A stretch of 64,000 nt of DNA from positions 22,593,501 to 22,657,500 of the forward strand of contig NC_079878.1 of NCBI RefSeq assembly GCF_029227915.1. The letters are read 5' to 3'. Source of the stretch: Hydractinia symbiolongicarpus (lineage: Eukaryota > Cnidaria > Hydrozoa > Anthoathecata > Hydractiniidae). Each line of letters starts with the position of its first letter. The first letter of the stretch is position 1. The position numbers and the translations under genes are program-made. Shown one piece after another: positions 19,194 through 40,738 of this stretch. The notes under the pieces were generated by a model that had not been told where the DNA came from, did no database searches, and saw only the letters and a program-made list of their open reading frames with translations.

Positions 19194-22100
19194 ATGAATA
19201 TTAAATCTATCTTACCATGGATTCTATTGGCTATTGTTTTCTTTTGTATTGGCATTGGAATTGGATTTGCAGTTGGGAAGAATAAATACGACAAGGACGA
19301 AGAAAAAACAACGACACCGACAATAAAACTGACGTCGAAACAACTGGAAAAAGAAAGATTTAAAAAGCATAAAACCATTTTTGATCAAATGAAAGCAGAG
19401 AATATTAAGGAAAATTTGAGGTTTGTAGAATTCCAAAATAACAAGATTTGATGTTGTATGGGTTTAATTAAAAACACATAATCTCCGGTATTTTTTTAAT
19501 ACCAGGATTTTGAAAATGCATTCAATATGATTTAATTCTTACTAAAATCCAATTAGCTCTTGTACACGTTTAGAAATACGTCCTAATTAAGTAATTTAAG
19601 TACGGCATTAAAAAATGTTAAAAAAGGCTGATTTTTATCTAATATGATGATCAAGGTCATATTTCTTTTTTTTTTGTTTGTCTTAGGTACCTAACCAAAT
19701 TACCTCATTCTCCTGGAAGCGAAAGGAACAAGGAGTTAGGAGAAAATCTTTTAAAAAAATGGAAAGAGCAGGGTTTTGACAAAGCTGAGTCTTTCAAATA
19801 CAACATATATCTTTCTAATCCAAAAGCGCCAGGTGAGATATCGATATGGAATGGTTCAGCACTGGAAAGGAAGTTGGTAATCAACACAGAACCACCTTAT
19901 GATAAGTCTGAAAGGGATGGAACCGTTTTATATCCGTTTAACGCATTTTCTGGAGCTGGAAGCGCTACGGTAAGTATTTTTCTGCTTGTCCTGCAGAATA
20001 AATGACGGTTAAAGAAAAATTTGGAAGATGTTTAGAAGAAAGTTGGACAAATTTTTTTTTGTATTATTTTCAATATAGGGTGAACTGGTCTATGGGAATT
20101 ATGGCAGAGATTCAGATTTCAAAGATTTAGAAGATGCAGGAATTGACGTTGCTGGAAAAATAATGATTTTTCGATATGGAAAGACATCACGCTCACTAAA
20201 GGTTGTGTTTTCATTAGAATATATTTAAGTTACACGAAGATAGGAGAGAACACATTATTGATGCAATAAAAAACCAACTATATTTGAAAAAGCAAGATAC
20301 ATGAGATTTTATCAGAAATATTCCTTGTAGGTAAAAAGATCAGAATTGCGAGGTGTACTTGGTGTTATTATATATTCGGATCCCTACGATCATACATACC
20401 CAGGAGAAGAGTACCCACATGGTTGGATGTTAAACAGATATGCTGTTCAAAGAGGAACCATAAACAGACTACCTGGCGACGCCTTGTCTTTGGGATATCC
20501 ATCGAAAGGTTTGTAACAATGATTGCTTATATTGGATGGCTTCCAGACTTGTGTAATTATTTGAGTAAGACGTGATGTGTAACTAGATTGCCTTCTATCA
20601 CGTTTAAAATGTGAGAATATATATTTCCTGGTGGGTTAACCCTCTCAAGAGAAAGTAGCTAAGACAAAATCAGTGTGTAGCTAGTACACTAGACTGCTGC
20701 AGTATAAATGTATCTTTTGTTCGCTTTAGATGGTTATTTTCGGAAGAGTGAATCCAAATACAGTGGAAATCCAAAGATTCCATCACAACCTATTTCGTAC
20801 GCACATGCGTATGAGATTTTAAGGTGATGTCACAATATTTTTAGTCTTACTATTCCTGGTCTGAATCCTGCTTTCTTATTTTTCCTAGAGTTTTAAGCCC
20901 TACCCACCCTGCTCCTGTATAAATGACTGAGCAGAACAGGTGTAATGAAACAAAATCAAATGTATTATGGGTAAACCCAGTTCAAAAATCAATAAAATAA
21001 TATCATACCATAAGTTTTGATTGAAGAATTCTAAGCTTAAATTTTTTAGATCTGTTTTAAGTTTCGGCCAACTTAATTATTCCTTTCTGATATATTTACT
21101 AATTTCTTATCAATGCTCACTTAAAACTGTTCAAATTTTTTTAGGTCAATGAAGAATACAAGTATACCTCTACCATCAGGTTTTCAAGGTGGATTAAATT
21201 TTACATATGCTTTGACATCAGGCGAAGGAAGGTATATAAATAATAATTGTTATTTTTGTTGGTAGCCTTATCCTTAATTCCTTTTGAAGCGCTAGAAACA
21301 ACGTATATGTATTTTTGTATGAAAAACAAAATCGATAATTGAAAACAATTATCAAACATTTTATCCACATAGGAATGTAACAGTGAAAGTATCAACAGAA
21401 CTAGAAACTAAAGAATCATACACCATTTGTGCTACTCTTTATGGAAGTGAGGAACCAGGTAGGGGAGATATTTTAATTCTGTTGAAACTCGTTTATGCAA
21501 GCGCAGTGGCAATGTGTATTGATTACGTATTTCATTCACGAATTGTATTTTCTGCGTTTGAAATAAACCCTATCAAAGAAAATGGCAATACACAAAAGAC
21601 TTTGTAGTCCAATTGGATTTTAAATATAAAGCCAAATCTATACCAATTTTTGTGAACAGATTTTTTCACTTATTTTTATTAGATAGATACGTGCTCATTG
21701 GCAATCATCGCGATGCTTGGACATATGGTGCATCAGATCCATCAAGCGGTACAGCTACCATGATGGAGATAGTAAGAATCTTAGGAAATTACAAGAAAAC
21801 TACAGGTTATAAAATTTTTAGACTTGTCTTATAATTTCTGAATTTAATTGCAAAATTTAGCATGTATCCTACCTTATTCTTAAGCTCTTCTTCTTGTTAG
21901 AATAAATGTAGTCACATTGCTAATTACGTTGTGAAAATATGCATGCTTATTTGTTGAATATCATGCCAAAGTAAGAAGTATGTTAATTCTTAGAGTCCAA
22001 TTGCCTCATTTACCACGTTTATAAGGTCAAAGTCCAAAATCAGTTCAATTTCTTCCTACGGTGGTCAATCGTTTCACTGTCAAAAGCAATGCAAGACTAG

Positions 22101-25100
22101 AGTAAAGACTGGGGGCAAAGCAAATTAAAGACTGGGGTAAAGCGAATTGTACAAGGTGCCCATAAATGTGATATTTGACGAGAAACGGGCACACTGTTTT
22201 AAATTATTTTGGTTATAATCATAATCGGGATCATTTCTTCCTATCCATGTAGCTCATAAGACAACGTTTCAGTTTTTAATTTGTTTCTGCAATAAACATA
22301 ACGCATACATACTCTGAGCCTGATTGCGTTTTTCGCATGAGCATATCCCAGCCTAATTTCGAATTTTCACTTGTTTTTAAAAAAACATGTATATTTACCA
22401 TTTAATAATCTTTGATGCCTTTCGAATTGAATCTCTATGTTTTCGGAAATAAAAATGTATTTGTAGATGCTTATAGTGGCTACTTAATTTATAAACAGAA
22501 GAAATTAATGCTTGAATGATTTGAATATTTGAAATCAGCATGATATGGATTACTTCTGCGGAATAACAGGGGTTTTAAAATTCTTTAAAAAAACTCTGTA
22601 GATATAATCAAATAAAAGAAGAAAACACACAAAAAATAATAGACCTTTCTCGAATTTCTTAATTATGCTAAACTCAATTAAAGGGGTTGATACTAAAAAT
22701 TATTCATATCCCTAAATTCCTTAGCAAAAGGTAGAACAAATAACCTAATTTCGTAAATATTTCTGCTCGTTAAGTGCCTCAATTGCGAGCTGAAATCTAC
22801 GATCAATCTCTTCATATAGCCTAGCTTCCTAAGAATAGCCTCGCTTTCAAAATAATTTTATTCTTTATTTAGAAATAAAACCAAACAGAAAATTATAGTG
22901 CTATAAAAAATTCAGTTTTTTTCATAATAATTTGATGTTCTATCTAAGTATCCTTATTTGAGAGCATAGAATCATTATAAAATGCTGATGACGTCATAAT
23001 TGTTATAATTTATGAACTTCGGGAAAGGTGTATTTACTGGGTAACATTCCCGAATTAGGACATTTACTAAAACGCGAATTGCCATGTTGAAAACATTCGC
23101 TAGAAAAACTTTCACAAAGAAAAGCCGTTTTCCGCGAAACTTTTTTTATCTGAAAAGTTACTTCCTTTAAATGCACCAGAGGCATGGTTTCTGTGGAAAC
23201 CAGTACGCGATTAAGAATATTTTCTCTTTCCGTAAAAGAGAAAACTAGATCCTATCTTTAATATGTAAAACGTTTGTTAAAAGCAAAATATAAAACTTGT
23301 TGCAGGTTGGAGACCTAAACGAAGCATTATGGCATGCAGCTGGGGCACAGAAGAACCAGGCATTCTTGGATCAACAGAGTGGGCAGATGTATGTTTTCAA
23401 CGTCTATTTAAATCACTTCATTATTTTAGCTATCTCAACGTTAAAAAAGTTGCATCTTTTTAGGAGAATCACAAGTTTCTGACACACAAGGTTGCGCTTT
23501 ATATAAATGTTGACATGGCTGTTGAGGGTAAGTGAATATAATGTTTTAGGTGTTGGTGTGGTGGAGGCCGCGGGTAGTTGTAGATGCTACGGAAGTGCTA
23601 CCTGTTAACATGCAAAGTTTAATTAAGCAGCTTTTAAATTGCGGTAGCTGTATTTGTTAACATGGCTGGAATAATTAATCCTCGTCGGAGCCCAAAAAGT
23701 TCCCAAAATTGAAATCTCACCATGTTGACAGTAGCGACAATTAATATATTTTTAGCGTCTTCGCTGTAAACATTAACAAGCATAGAACAGCATAGAATAT
23801 CTAGCATACAAATAGCCTATATACGTTCTTGTAAGGACGAACTTCTACATGTTCCACTTTGTCTCGAAATATTATTGGGGGTTGTGATATAGTACAGTGA
23901 TCAGTGCATTTAATTTATAATTACTAAGTGACAGACCTTTGACTCTGCAGTAATTTAAGTAAAGGACAACTAGCTTGTGTGCTGATAAGACCTACCACCT
24001 TAGTTAAACTTTTTGTTACATCATAATTTACAACATTGTTGTTTCAGGAAATTTTACACTTCGTATAAAAGCCTTAAAGATGGTCAGTGACAGCATATAC
24101 AGCGTCACAAAAGAAGTAATATGAATTATTTAAGGTCTTTTCTGCATCAATGAGCATTGATCATAACAAAAATTGAGACTTCGTTAATATGACATGTTTA
24201 GATAGAAGCACCAGATGATGCATCTAAAACGTTGTATGAAGATTGGCTAATAAAATCAGCACGGTTGAAGAATACCACTGTTGAAAAGTTGAAAAAACCG
24301 TCGTGAGTACCTTTCCATAATCTTGCGACGCTTGTCTCATTCATTCAAACCATCGCTTCGACTGTATAAGTACCTTAATAGTCCAAACCTTGTCGACCCG
24401 AAGTGACATACTTTAAGGTGACGAAAATTAGCGACGAAAGAAGATTAAGGTCGACTATAATATGGACAGGCTGCTAGTGAAAGTTTGAAAACGAAAATTA
24501 TGGCCGAAATCTAGGCATGACAAAAGCGTAGTCCAACAAAGTCTTGGCTATTAGGGGACCCACTCCGTCATAAAGGAGGCGATTTCTCGACATAAAAATA
24601 TGATATTAATACTCGATTTACACCCGCCTTGTGTATTTTATTGACGTTGTTTTACATGAGCCTTGTGTATTCAATGCAATGTCCCAATTGTTTTTTTTTT
24701 TTAACTTCAGATTGTCTGTCCCCGCTAGTGGAAGCGACTATAAAGCACTTTGGCATACCTATGGTACAACTATGACAGACTTGAGGTATCTCTTCAGTAA
24801 GGTAAGAGGGGTAACAAATGTTGCTTTCTTTGGCTAGTATGTCAGGGCTAGCAATGTTAAAGTAAGTCGTGTGGCAATTATTGTTTAATGACACTACTTC
24901 GAACATAATGTTTTACCTAAAAAAGATCATGTATTTACAGAAAACAAACAAACAGGCATTTGCCTTATCTAAACAGAGCATGCAGTCTGTACCAATATTC
25001 TTCCTATTAAGTAAAAACTTTTTTCTTTGTGAGTAAGAACTCGATACCGTGCGTGCATTTAGATTGATTATCCAAGATTACCACAGAATCCTCATTACCA

Positions 25101-27871
25101 TACAATGTACGAAAGTTTTGGATGGATGTCAAAATTCGTCGACCCTGAATACAAATACCATTTGACGATTGGAAAACTTTGGATGGGACAAGCATTGCGT
25201 TTTGCTGACGCCGATATAATCCCGTTTGATTTACAAGCCTATATGGAGCAAGTAAAGGAATATTTTGATAGGTTTGAAAAAAAGTACAGAACTATGTTGA
25301 AGCCTAGAAGTATCTCTTTAGGTAACATGTAACTGTCTTTTTTCTTTTGTTATTGAAACTTCTAGTTATTAGCCCGTGGAAAAACACACGGGAATTCACC
25401 CATTGCTACTGGCAGCTACGAGACTTACATACTGCCTCATAAGCAGACAAACAGACGCACAACGAGCATTATAACATAGATTTCCAGAAAAGAATTTTTT
25501 TTCATTTAAACCGTGTTATACGATAACACTTTTTTCTAACATTTTTTTCACATTTCTCTTGTTTATAAAACGTTATACAGTGTCACACGATAACATTTGG
25601 TTTAATAGAATTTGTTTTTTAAAAAAAGATTTTATACATTTGAGACAGTTTGTGAGTGTTGTATAGGTTGTTAGGTCAAATCAGAGATCAGAGAAATGGA
25701 AGCACAATACACTCAAATTATCGAAGGAGATACCACATATGCCTCTCTGGTTATTTGTTCTTTCTCTGTTTTTTCTTCTCCGTTTTAATTTTCAGGGTCG
25801 GTGTACATAAGGGGCGGAATGAGATAGTTCTCGGGACAGGACGTTTGCCGGAATTCTATTTTGATCAATAATTATGTTAAAAATCACTTTTGTCCTGGAA
25901 CAATTTTGTCCTGTCGCAGTTTAGCGGAATTCCGCTTGGACAGAGGGGGCTTAGGTAGGTTTTAATTTCTGTAATTTCTGTAATTTTAATCAAAAGAACA
26001 AAAAATATGCTCCATGTAAAGGCAGGCCAAAATCGTCCCAGCAAACGTCCCGTCCCGGCAATCGTCCTCTCCCAACTCTCACATAAACAGCCACTTAGCC
26101 GCTTTTTATTTCCATAATCTACGGTACAAATGTTTTTAAATCAAATGATTTTTTTGAACAGCTAACATTCAGGTTCTTTTTTCCTTCCCAGCGCGTGAGT
26201 ATGTATGTGCTTGAGAGAAATGTTAGCAAAAATGTAAACTAAATGATGTTATCGTATGACAGGTCCAGCAAATTTTCAATTTTTATGCAATCCCACTATA
26301 CATTTTGAGTTTATTATATTTTACATCTTACAGAATAAGTTAAGCCTGCAATCCATTTTCATATTATATCTGGCGATATTCATCATGGGCGTGAGAGAGG
26401 TAAATATATAGAAATAATGTATGTCTGCTTGTAAACTTATATCTTTTCGTTTTTATTCCAGCGATCGCAAATCAAAGTCTCAACGCTTTGATAGCAAAAA
26501 CCAAACAATTTCATGAGATGTTGAGTGGGATGAAGAACAGTGACTACAAGTAAGGAACTTAAGTTCAACGTCCCATAAGTGAGACATCGTCATGCGTTTA
26601 GAAAATTCTATTATAAATACGCAACAATCTTAGTAAACACTTTAACCAAAAGATGGAAAGCAATAGACAATGACAGGCACAACATAATTTCATTCTCATT
26701 TCTTAATTTGTTTTATTAAAGTCAAACTTAATTATCGCGTACTAGTCGTTAGTCCGTGGAAAGGGTTCGGCGGTCCTTAGATTTTTGCCTATTGTTTATA
26801 TTTCCCACATTCTTTTTAAGAAAATAGATTCAAGTAAAGAAGTAGATCGAAATAAAGCTGCGCGCAACAATTTGAACAGAAAACGCCTGAACAGAAAACG
26901 GCTATTATTATAGATAAAAACATTAGAGGGATGTTTTTGAGATACGCTGGCCCGGTTGCCCATAATGGCTTGGCTATTGTATTACATCTGTACTCGGTTG
27001 AATTTGCTTGGTTCTGACAAAGCGCGGTGAATTTTCCCAAATATATCATTTTTGCCGAGTTAGTCAACCTAGGCGAGGTGGTTTAGATGCTTACGTGTTT
27101 AATTTTTGTTGTTCGCATTGGGCATTATTTCATGTTTTTAATTCTTATGTTTACTTACAAACACAAGTTAAAACTAGTCCTGCAAGTGATCCAGCTCGGT
27201 TTGACGAGCCAGCTCTCCTAAACAGAAAATACATAGCAAAGTTTTCTACACAATACCAAATGTTGTAGGCGTATTTCAAATGTTCTATTTAGGCCTTACA
27301 AGCTTCGAGCCATCAATGATAAAATTATGAATTTTGAAAAGAATTTCATCCTGAGTACATTATCATCAGAAACGCTATCGGCAAGGTAATATTGTTCACG
27401 TACCACAGAACCTGCATACCCAATACATCCCCCTTGTGTAAATATGCTGCGCAGAGGGGCAAAATATTTACCCGAAAAGCTTTTTCAACTGGCATTGTAA
27501 CCTACTTAACAAGGCTGGTTAGTATCTCTGTCGAGACAAAAAAACATATGACACGTATTGGAATGAAGTCTACCATTCTGTTTCAAATCTACAAGTCTTG
27601 GATTTAAATGACTAATACAAAATTTGAAAAGTAGTAACAATCTTCTGTATTATTTTATTTTGTTATTTTTTGTAGACATGTTGTTTTTGCAACAACCGGC
27701 AACAAACTCTACTCAGAAAAATTTCCTGGCATTAGCGAAGCAATTTTTTTCGCATCAAAAGATCCGGCAAACGATTGGGACGAAGTTCGAAAACAAATTA
27801 CGTTAGTCGCATGGTGTTTCGACACAGCTAACCGATCTCTAAATTTAGACGAATCGACCATGTCAGCGTAG
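19194..27871 (+). CDS. GCPII/NAALADase-like M28B metallopeptidase, copy A (17 coding exons, intact)
   Basis: Exons: 19194-19420, 19687-19969, 20079-20201, 20331-20508, 20730-20823, 21145-21231, 21373-21458, 21683-21805, 23306-23388, 23464-23527, 24048-24115, 24202-24302, 24711-24801, 25063-25321, 26462-26549, 27293-27385, 27676-27871. All introns are GT-AG. The product is 747 aa (human FOLH1 is 750). Residues about 5-27 form one membrane anchor, so a type II ectoenzyme is expected. A protease-associated domain follows, then the M28 core with zinc ligands H368, D378, E417, D445, H549 and catalytic E416, and a helical dimerisation domain at the end. The family cleaves C-terminal glutamate or other residues from peptides such as N-acetylaspartylglutamate and folylpolyglutamate. 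R202, Y548 and K693 of the S1' pocket are kept, but the position of human N257 is M244 and the arginine patch is absent. Substrate preference is therefore uncertain. An upstream in-frame start at 19107 was not chosen. Confidence 0.93.
22319..22352 (+). repeat. 34-bp motif shared with position 13281
   Basis: CCTGATTGCGTTTTTCG followed by CATGAGCATATCCCAGC has three differences from 13281-13314. It lies in intron 8 of copy A. Confidence 0.5.
25362..25477 (+). repeat. CTAGTNNTTAGCCCGTGG-family dispersed repeat, intron 14 of copy A
   Basis: It starts CTAGTTATTAGCCCGTGG and AAAAACACACGGG, contains AGCAGACAAACAGACG, and ends with GCATTATAACATAG. Copies at 26741, 35540 and 41788 share the start. 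The 26741 and 35540 copies share the end motif CGGCTAT(T/G)ATTATAGA. It is a short non-autonomous element of unknown class. Confidence 0.55.
25830..26065. repeat. Possible MITE with GGGACRGGACGTTTGC ends
   Basis: GGGACAGGACGTTTGCCGG at about 25834 has an inverted counterpart at about 26036-26060 (reverse complement GGGACGGGACGTTTGCTGG). GTCCTG and GGAATTCCGC motifs lie inside. The boundaries are uncertain. Confidence 0.4.
26741..26920 (+). repeat. ACTAGTCGTTAG-family dispersed repeat, intron 15 of copy A
   Basis: It begins ACTAGTCGTTAGTCCGTGG and ends CGGCTATTATTATAGA, matching the termini of the 35540 copy. The middle differs. Confidence 0.5.
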
Positions 27872-28599
27872 GCGATTGGGCGTTACTTCATTGAAAAGGG
27901 CGTTTTTTTAAGGAATGGGGTGGCATACTCTTAATCACATTACATATATAAACTTATTTTTTACGGACACAAGATGGTGCACCATATACTGTAAATATTG
28001 CACATACGAGTTAAGAAAGAAATGGATACTGATGCTAATGTATGATATGGGAAAGACATTGTGTCAAGTCTCACCACAATTGAGTCACAAAACATATATT
28101 TCCATCATGCGTGACGACCGTGTTTGCATGCTTAAAGGATAATAATATTGCTATAACAATGTAATAATTGTTTGACATGTTTAACATAACATGTAAAAAT
28201 ATTTTTGTTAGCATACCTTGTAGGTAAAGAAGTGACTACATTAGCTCAGTTTTTTCGCCAGTTTTACTTTTCCTATTCATAATGCATTGAGAGGTAAAAT
28301 GCCTGAAAAAATCCAGCCTAAAGTTGAAATTGTTATATAAGCAGGAGAAGTTTCTAATTTTATCATTCAATTTTGTCTTAAAACAGTTCATTCTTTGAAA
28401 AAAGAATGATTCGCCATTAATTTTTCCAAAAAATCAGTTGGAAAAAGGTGATTATATCCGTTGCAGTTGATTAACATTTTTGTTGACAAAACATTTTTTT
28501 TAACTCTTTTACAACGCCCTTTTTCATTGATAAGGTGGCAAAGAAAACTTTTCAAAAAACAGTTTGGCCTAAAGAAATAAAGTTATCCTAACCTGAGAC

Positions 28600-28795
28600 G
28601 TAGTAGGGTTTCATAGAGGTAAATTTTGGGAGAAATAACCGTGGGGACCGGAAAGAAGTGTCCGCTATAGACTGTCCGCTTTGGAGAGCTTTTATTTGAA
28701 GAGTTTTTTTAAGAAACCGTCCGGAACAAATTTTTATCCGGCTTAAGACGGTTTCCGCTTTAGATGATGTCCGCTTTGAGGAGGTTTCACTAGTG
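28600..28795. mobile_element. Fragment of a pogo/Tigger-like DNA element
   Basis: GTCCGCTATAGACTGTCCGCTTTGG and GGTTTCCGCTTTAGATG-like words recur, and the right edge reads (reverse complement) AGTGAAACCTCCTCAAAGCG. This resembles Tigger-type termini. No matching left end is visible, so it is probably truncated. Confidence 0.4.
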
Positions 28796-29970
28796 AAAAA
28801 TGCTATATGTTGACACGAAATGCTGTATGCTAGGTATTTAACAACTTAAAAGAAAAGATTAGGGATATTATCAAATACTCTGTGACAAATTGCTCGATTT
28901 CACTCTCCTTGTTTTTATTTAATGTTAAGTTCTTACTTAGCTTACACAGCAATTAACTATTTGATTTCAGCAGGAAGATAAGAAAACGTGTTCCACCACG
29001 AATGAATATAAACGATCATCAATGAAGAAATGGAACCTTTGAGCTTCATGCGTCCTCAAAACCCGTTTTTTCAACTAAAATTGTGAAAGTATACTCGGCA
29101 AAAAAATACTGAACCTTTCAATATAAGGCTCACTTTTACCAGATTGTTGCGAGTTCCTCGTTGAATTTCCGTGTTTCAGTTGAATTTGAATTCAAAACAA
29201 CAACAATAGACGAACTACATCTGTTCATACAATCCACTAAATATTTTTCAGTATTTTTATGTCTGAAATTTTTAAGATCGTATGTTGGAGGAACTTAAAC
29301 TCAGTTAACTAACTCTCTGGTACAACACTGACGCAAGCTATTATGTTAAATCATGCTAAAGACAAGTTGAAGTACAAATTCGGCATGAATACATAAGATG
29401 AACTCGTTCTTGCCTCACTTTCGGTACAATTTAATCGCACTTTGTTGTTAGCCGGCCAATACGAGGCTGTTATCAAAAGAACCAAATGACTTGTGTCAAA
29501 TGATGTGATACTTGCAAATAAAATATGTTTTGCTATGCTCTATTAATAATCATTTCTGAATACCTCACATGAGTTGATTTGTTTGCTTAGACGTATGAAT
29601 GGAAAACAGCTAACCGAAATGAATTCTTGTGACAGCGATAAAGTATGTACAAAGTTTTGCTTAGTTTGTAGTAAAGGATCGAACCTTTAAGAACGTTTGC
29701 GGTTGTATAAGAAGTATCGCAACTTCTTTTTTAGTTACTTTTAAGAATTTTTCTTCCAAATAAAATTGTGTTTTATTTGCGTAAGAAACATACGTAACAA
29801 CGGACAGTTTGTCTGAATTCCGCACCGAAAATTATGCAAGGTGTATATTAGCTTAATCTATGTCCTGCATATTAATATGCGGACGTAGCGTATAAAGGTG
29901 GTCCCTTACGCCTTATTAAAAAAGCTAGTTGTACGCCCATTGAAAAAAAACAATCTTAGGCATCAAAGTA

Positions 29971-30317
29971 TTAAAGGGGCTACGAAATGGCTGTTAGTTT
30001 TTGACTTTAGTAATATACACGAAAGTCGAGCTGATGGCGGCAAAAAACAAACTGGCTATTTTTCCGGTATTTATGTAATTTACAGACTCGAACATATAGA
30101 TATATCTAGAATTTCTATCTTCTTGAGCCATGGTAATGTTTTTATCCAAAATGAGTCTCGCTGAAATATTTCTTTGTAATATACTTTTCAAAAAAATATT
30201 AAACCAAAAAGCAAAGTGCGCTGGTCTGTTCATTGCACAAAATGCGTTTGCAGGATTTTTATTATGTGCGCAAGATATACAGAATGTAAGCATTTTAACG
30301 GTTCGTAGCCCCTTTAA
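29971..30317. mobile_element. TTAA-flanked MITE (piggyBac-like ends)
   Basis: AGGGGCTACGAA at 29975 and TTCGTAGCCCCT ending at 30313 are perfect inverted termini. Both are flanked directly by TTAA, the target duplication of piggyBac transposases. The interior of about 315 bp has no convincing coding frame. It is probably a non-autonomous piggyBac derivative. Confidence 0.7.
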
Positions 30318-30854
30318 AAACTAAACCTTCCCTTTATTCGAACATACTTTGTAAAAAGCTTCAGGCTGACATTTGACGCTTTGCTAAATTGAAAAAGAAA
30401 ACTGGACGAATATCAGGCTGGTGAACAGGGCATGCATCATCAAAAAATACAATGCTATCGTCAGGTATGGTTTAACTAAAAAGGATTAAAGGGACTAGTA
30501 GCGTCATTCACATCATATGCATCACATGTATATGTTACATGTATATGTATTTAATTTGTATAATAATTTGCAAAATAGCTAGCCCTGACCCTGTATAATA
30601 CCTGACCAAATTGCTTTAAATTGAATTTTTAATTGAGCATATTCCCTGTAACATATATACATAATGTGTAATTTATAGTTTTTCTTCACTTATGAGCAGC
30701 AACTGTCTCTCAACTAACTCAAGCTGCTGACAACATGCATTCAAAAATCATAAATCAAGCTAAGGAGAATCTGGCAACGTCAAGTTAGCATTTTTTCTCT
30801 ATTTGAATGCTGTTGATACACTGTACAAAAAGCAGGCCAATTTCACTTCTTAAG

Positions 30855-31180
30855 TTGCTGTATATACCGACTGGTGATAGAGCGTTCGCTTCCAGTGCAG
30901 GAGGTTTTGAGTTCAAACCCCGGCGGAGTCATGCCAGAGACTATAAAAGTGCGAATCTATCCTTTCTGATTAGCGCTTAGCATGAAGGTAGGATTGATAT
31001 CTTAGGCAGTTGTCTAGTTGAGCGATTGCTGTGCTTGTACGACTTTCGTATCTCAAATGAGAGCTTCAAATGCACTAGGACCCCCTTCGCAGGACCCTCG
31101 TTGATAGCAATGCCAAAAAGGAACTGAAGAGGCTGTCCTGGGTAAATAATTTCTATTAATTGAAAAAATAAAATATAAAA
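30855..31180 (+). mobile_element. tRNA-derived SINE with central domain and A-rich tail
   Basis: The head contains an A-box-like TGGTGATAGAGCG and a B-box-like GAGTTCAAACCCCGG with tRNA spacing. Then follow CCAGAGACTATAAAAGTG and GCGCTTAGCATGAAGG, a body with CAAATGCACTAGGACC, and a 3' end GAACTGAAGAGGCTGTCC then TGGGTAAATAATTT and an A-rich tail. The layout matches metazoan tRNA-SINEs with a conserved internal domain. Two 5'-truncated relatives lie in the palindrome arms (47625-47762 and 56340-56475). Confidence 0.75.
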
Positions 31181-32030
31181 TACGCAAGACAGCAGCAGAT
31201 GAGCCTTTGTAAACAAAAATAACAGTTATGTATAAGGAAGTTGATTATTTTCAAACTAAATCTGCACCAAATACTTTTTGCAATAACTTAAATATTTGAG
31301 AAAACTCCACAAATCTAGGTAACAGCTTGACAGCTGTCGTAGCGGAGCATAATATTTTTTTAACTATTTTGTGAATTCCACCACATTAATTTCTTTTAAA
31401 AGACGCAAATAATTAAATTTTTTTTAAAGAAGAAAGGAAACGGATTTTTAGTTTTCGGCTTGTCCGCGTTTGTCCGCGCACGTATTTACAACAAAAGAAA
31501 TGCATTGAGATAACAATAAAAGTTATTGACCCGTAACATTCGGAAAATCTTTAAAAGATTTTTGTAACACCACGCAAAAAAAGAATAATAAATAAAAGTG
31601 TCCAATCTTTAAAAACAAACAAAAGTTAATGGACACACAGATACAATTCTATCAGTTTTCATAATTTCATTATGAAAATAAACAGAACTGGTTTCAAATC
31701 AATTAAAACATCCATTTAGTTATATGTTGAAAACACTCGGAGTAATTACTTCTATATCTATGTATCTAGAAATACCAACGACGTCTTTGAGTTAACTAAA
31801 CTAAAATTACAAAATCTCACTCTTTTCCACTTCACTTTTCTTGAAGAATCTAGAATAGCATTATTCTCGCATTCAGTCATGTGGAAAGACTTCAGTTTAT
31901 GGCGTTACTAGGAAACCACGTGATCAAAATTAAATTAAATTAAATAACGAAAGGAGCACCACTTCTGTTAAACTACCGTAAATAGTAATTTTAATATCGC
32001 ATAATATACGCTACATTGTAATAATTTAGA

Positions 32031-40738
<8,708 letters not shown>

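Larger units (their letters stand above)
27872..32030. other. Intergenic region between the two GCPII-like genes
   Basis: I see no protein gene. The first part is the 3' flank of copy A. Repeats identified are a Tigger-like fragment (28600-28795), a TTAA-flanked MITE (29971-30317) and a SINE (30855-31180). Nothing recognisable is seen in 28800-29960 or 31190-32030. The promoter of copy B should lie in the latter. Confidence 0.5.
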
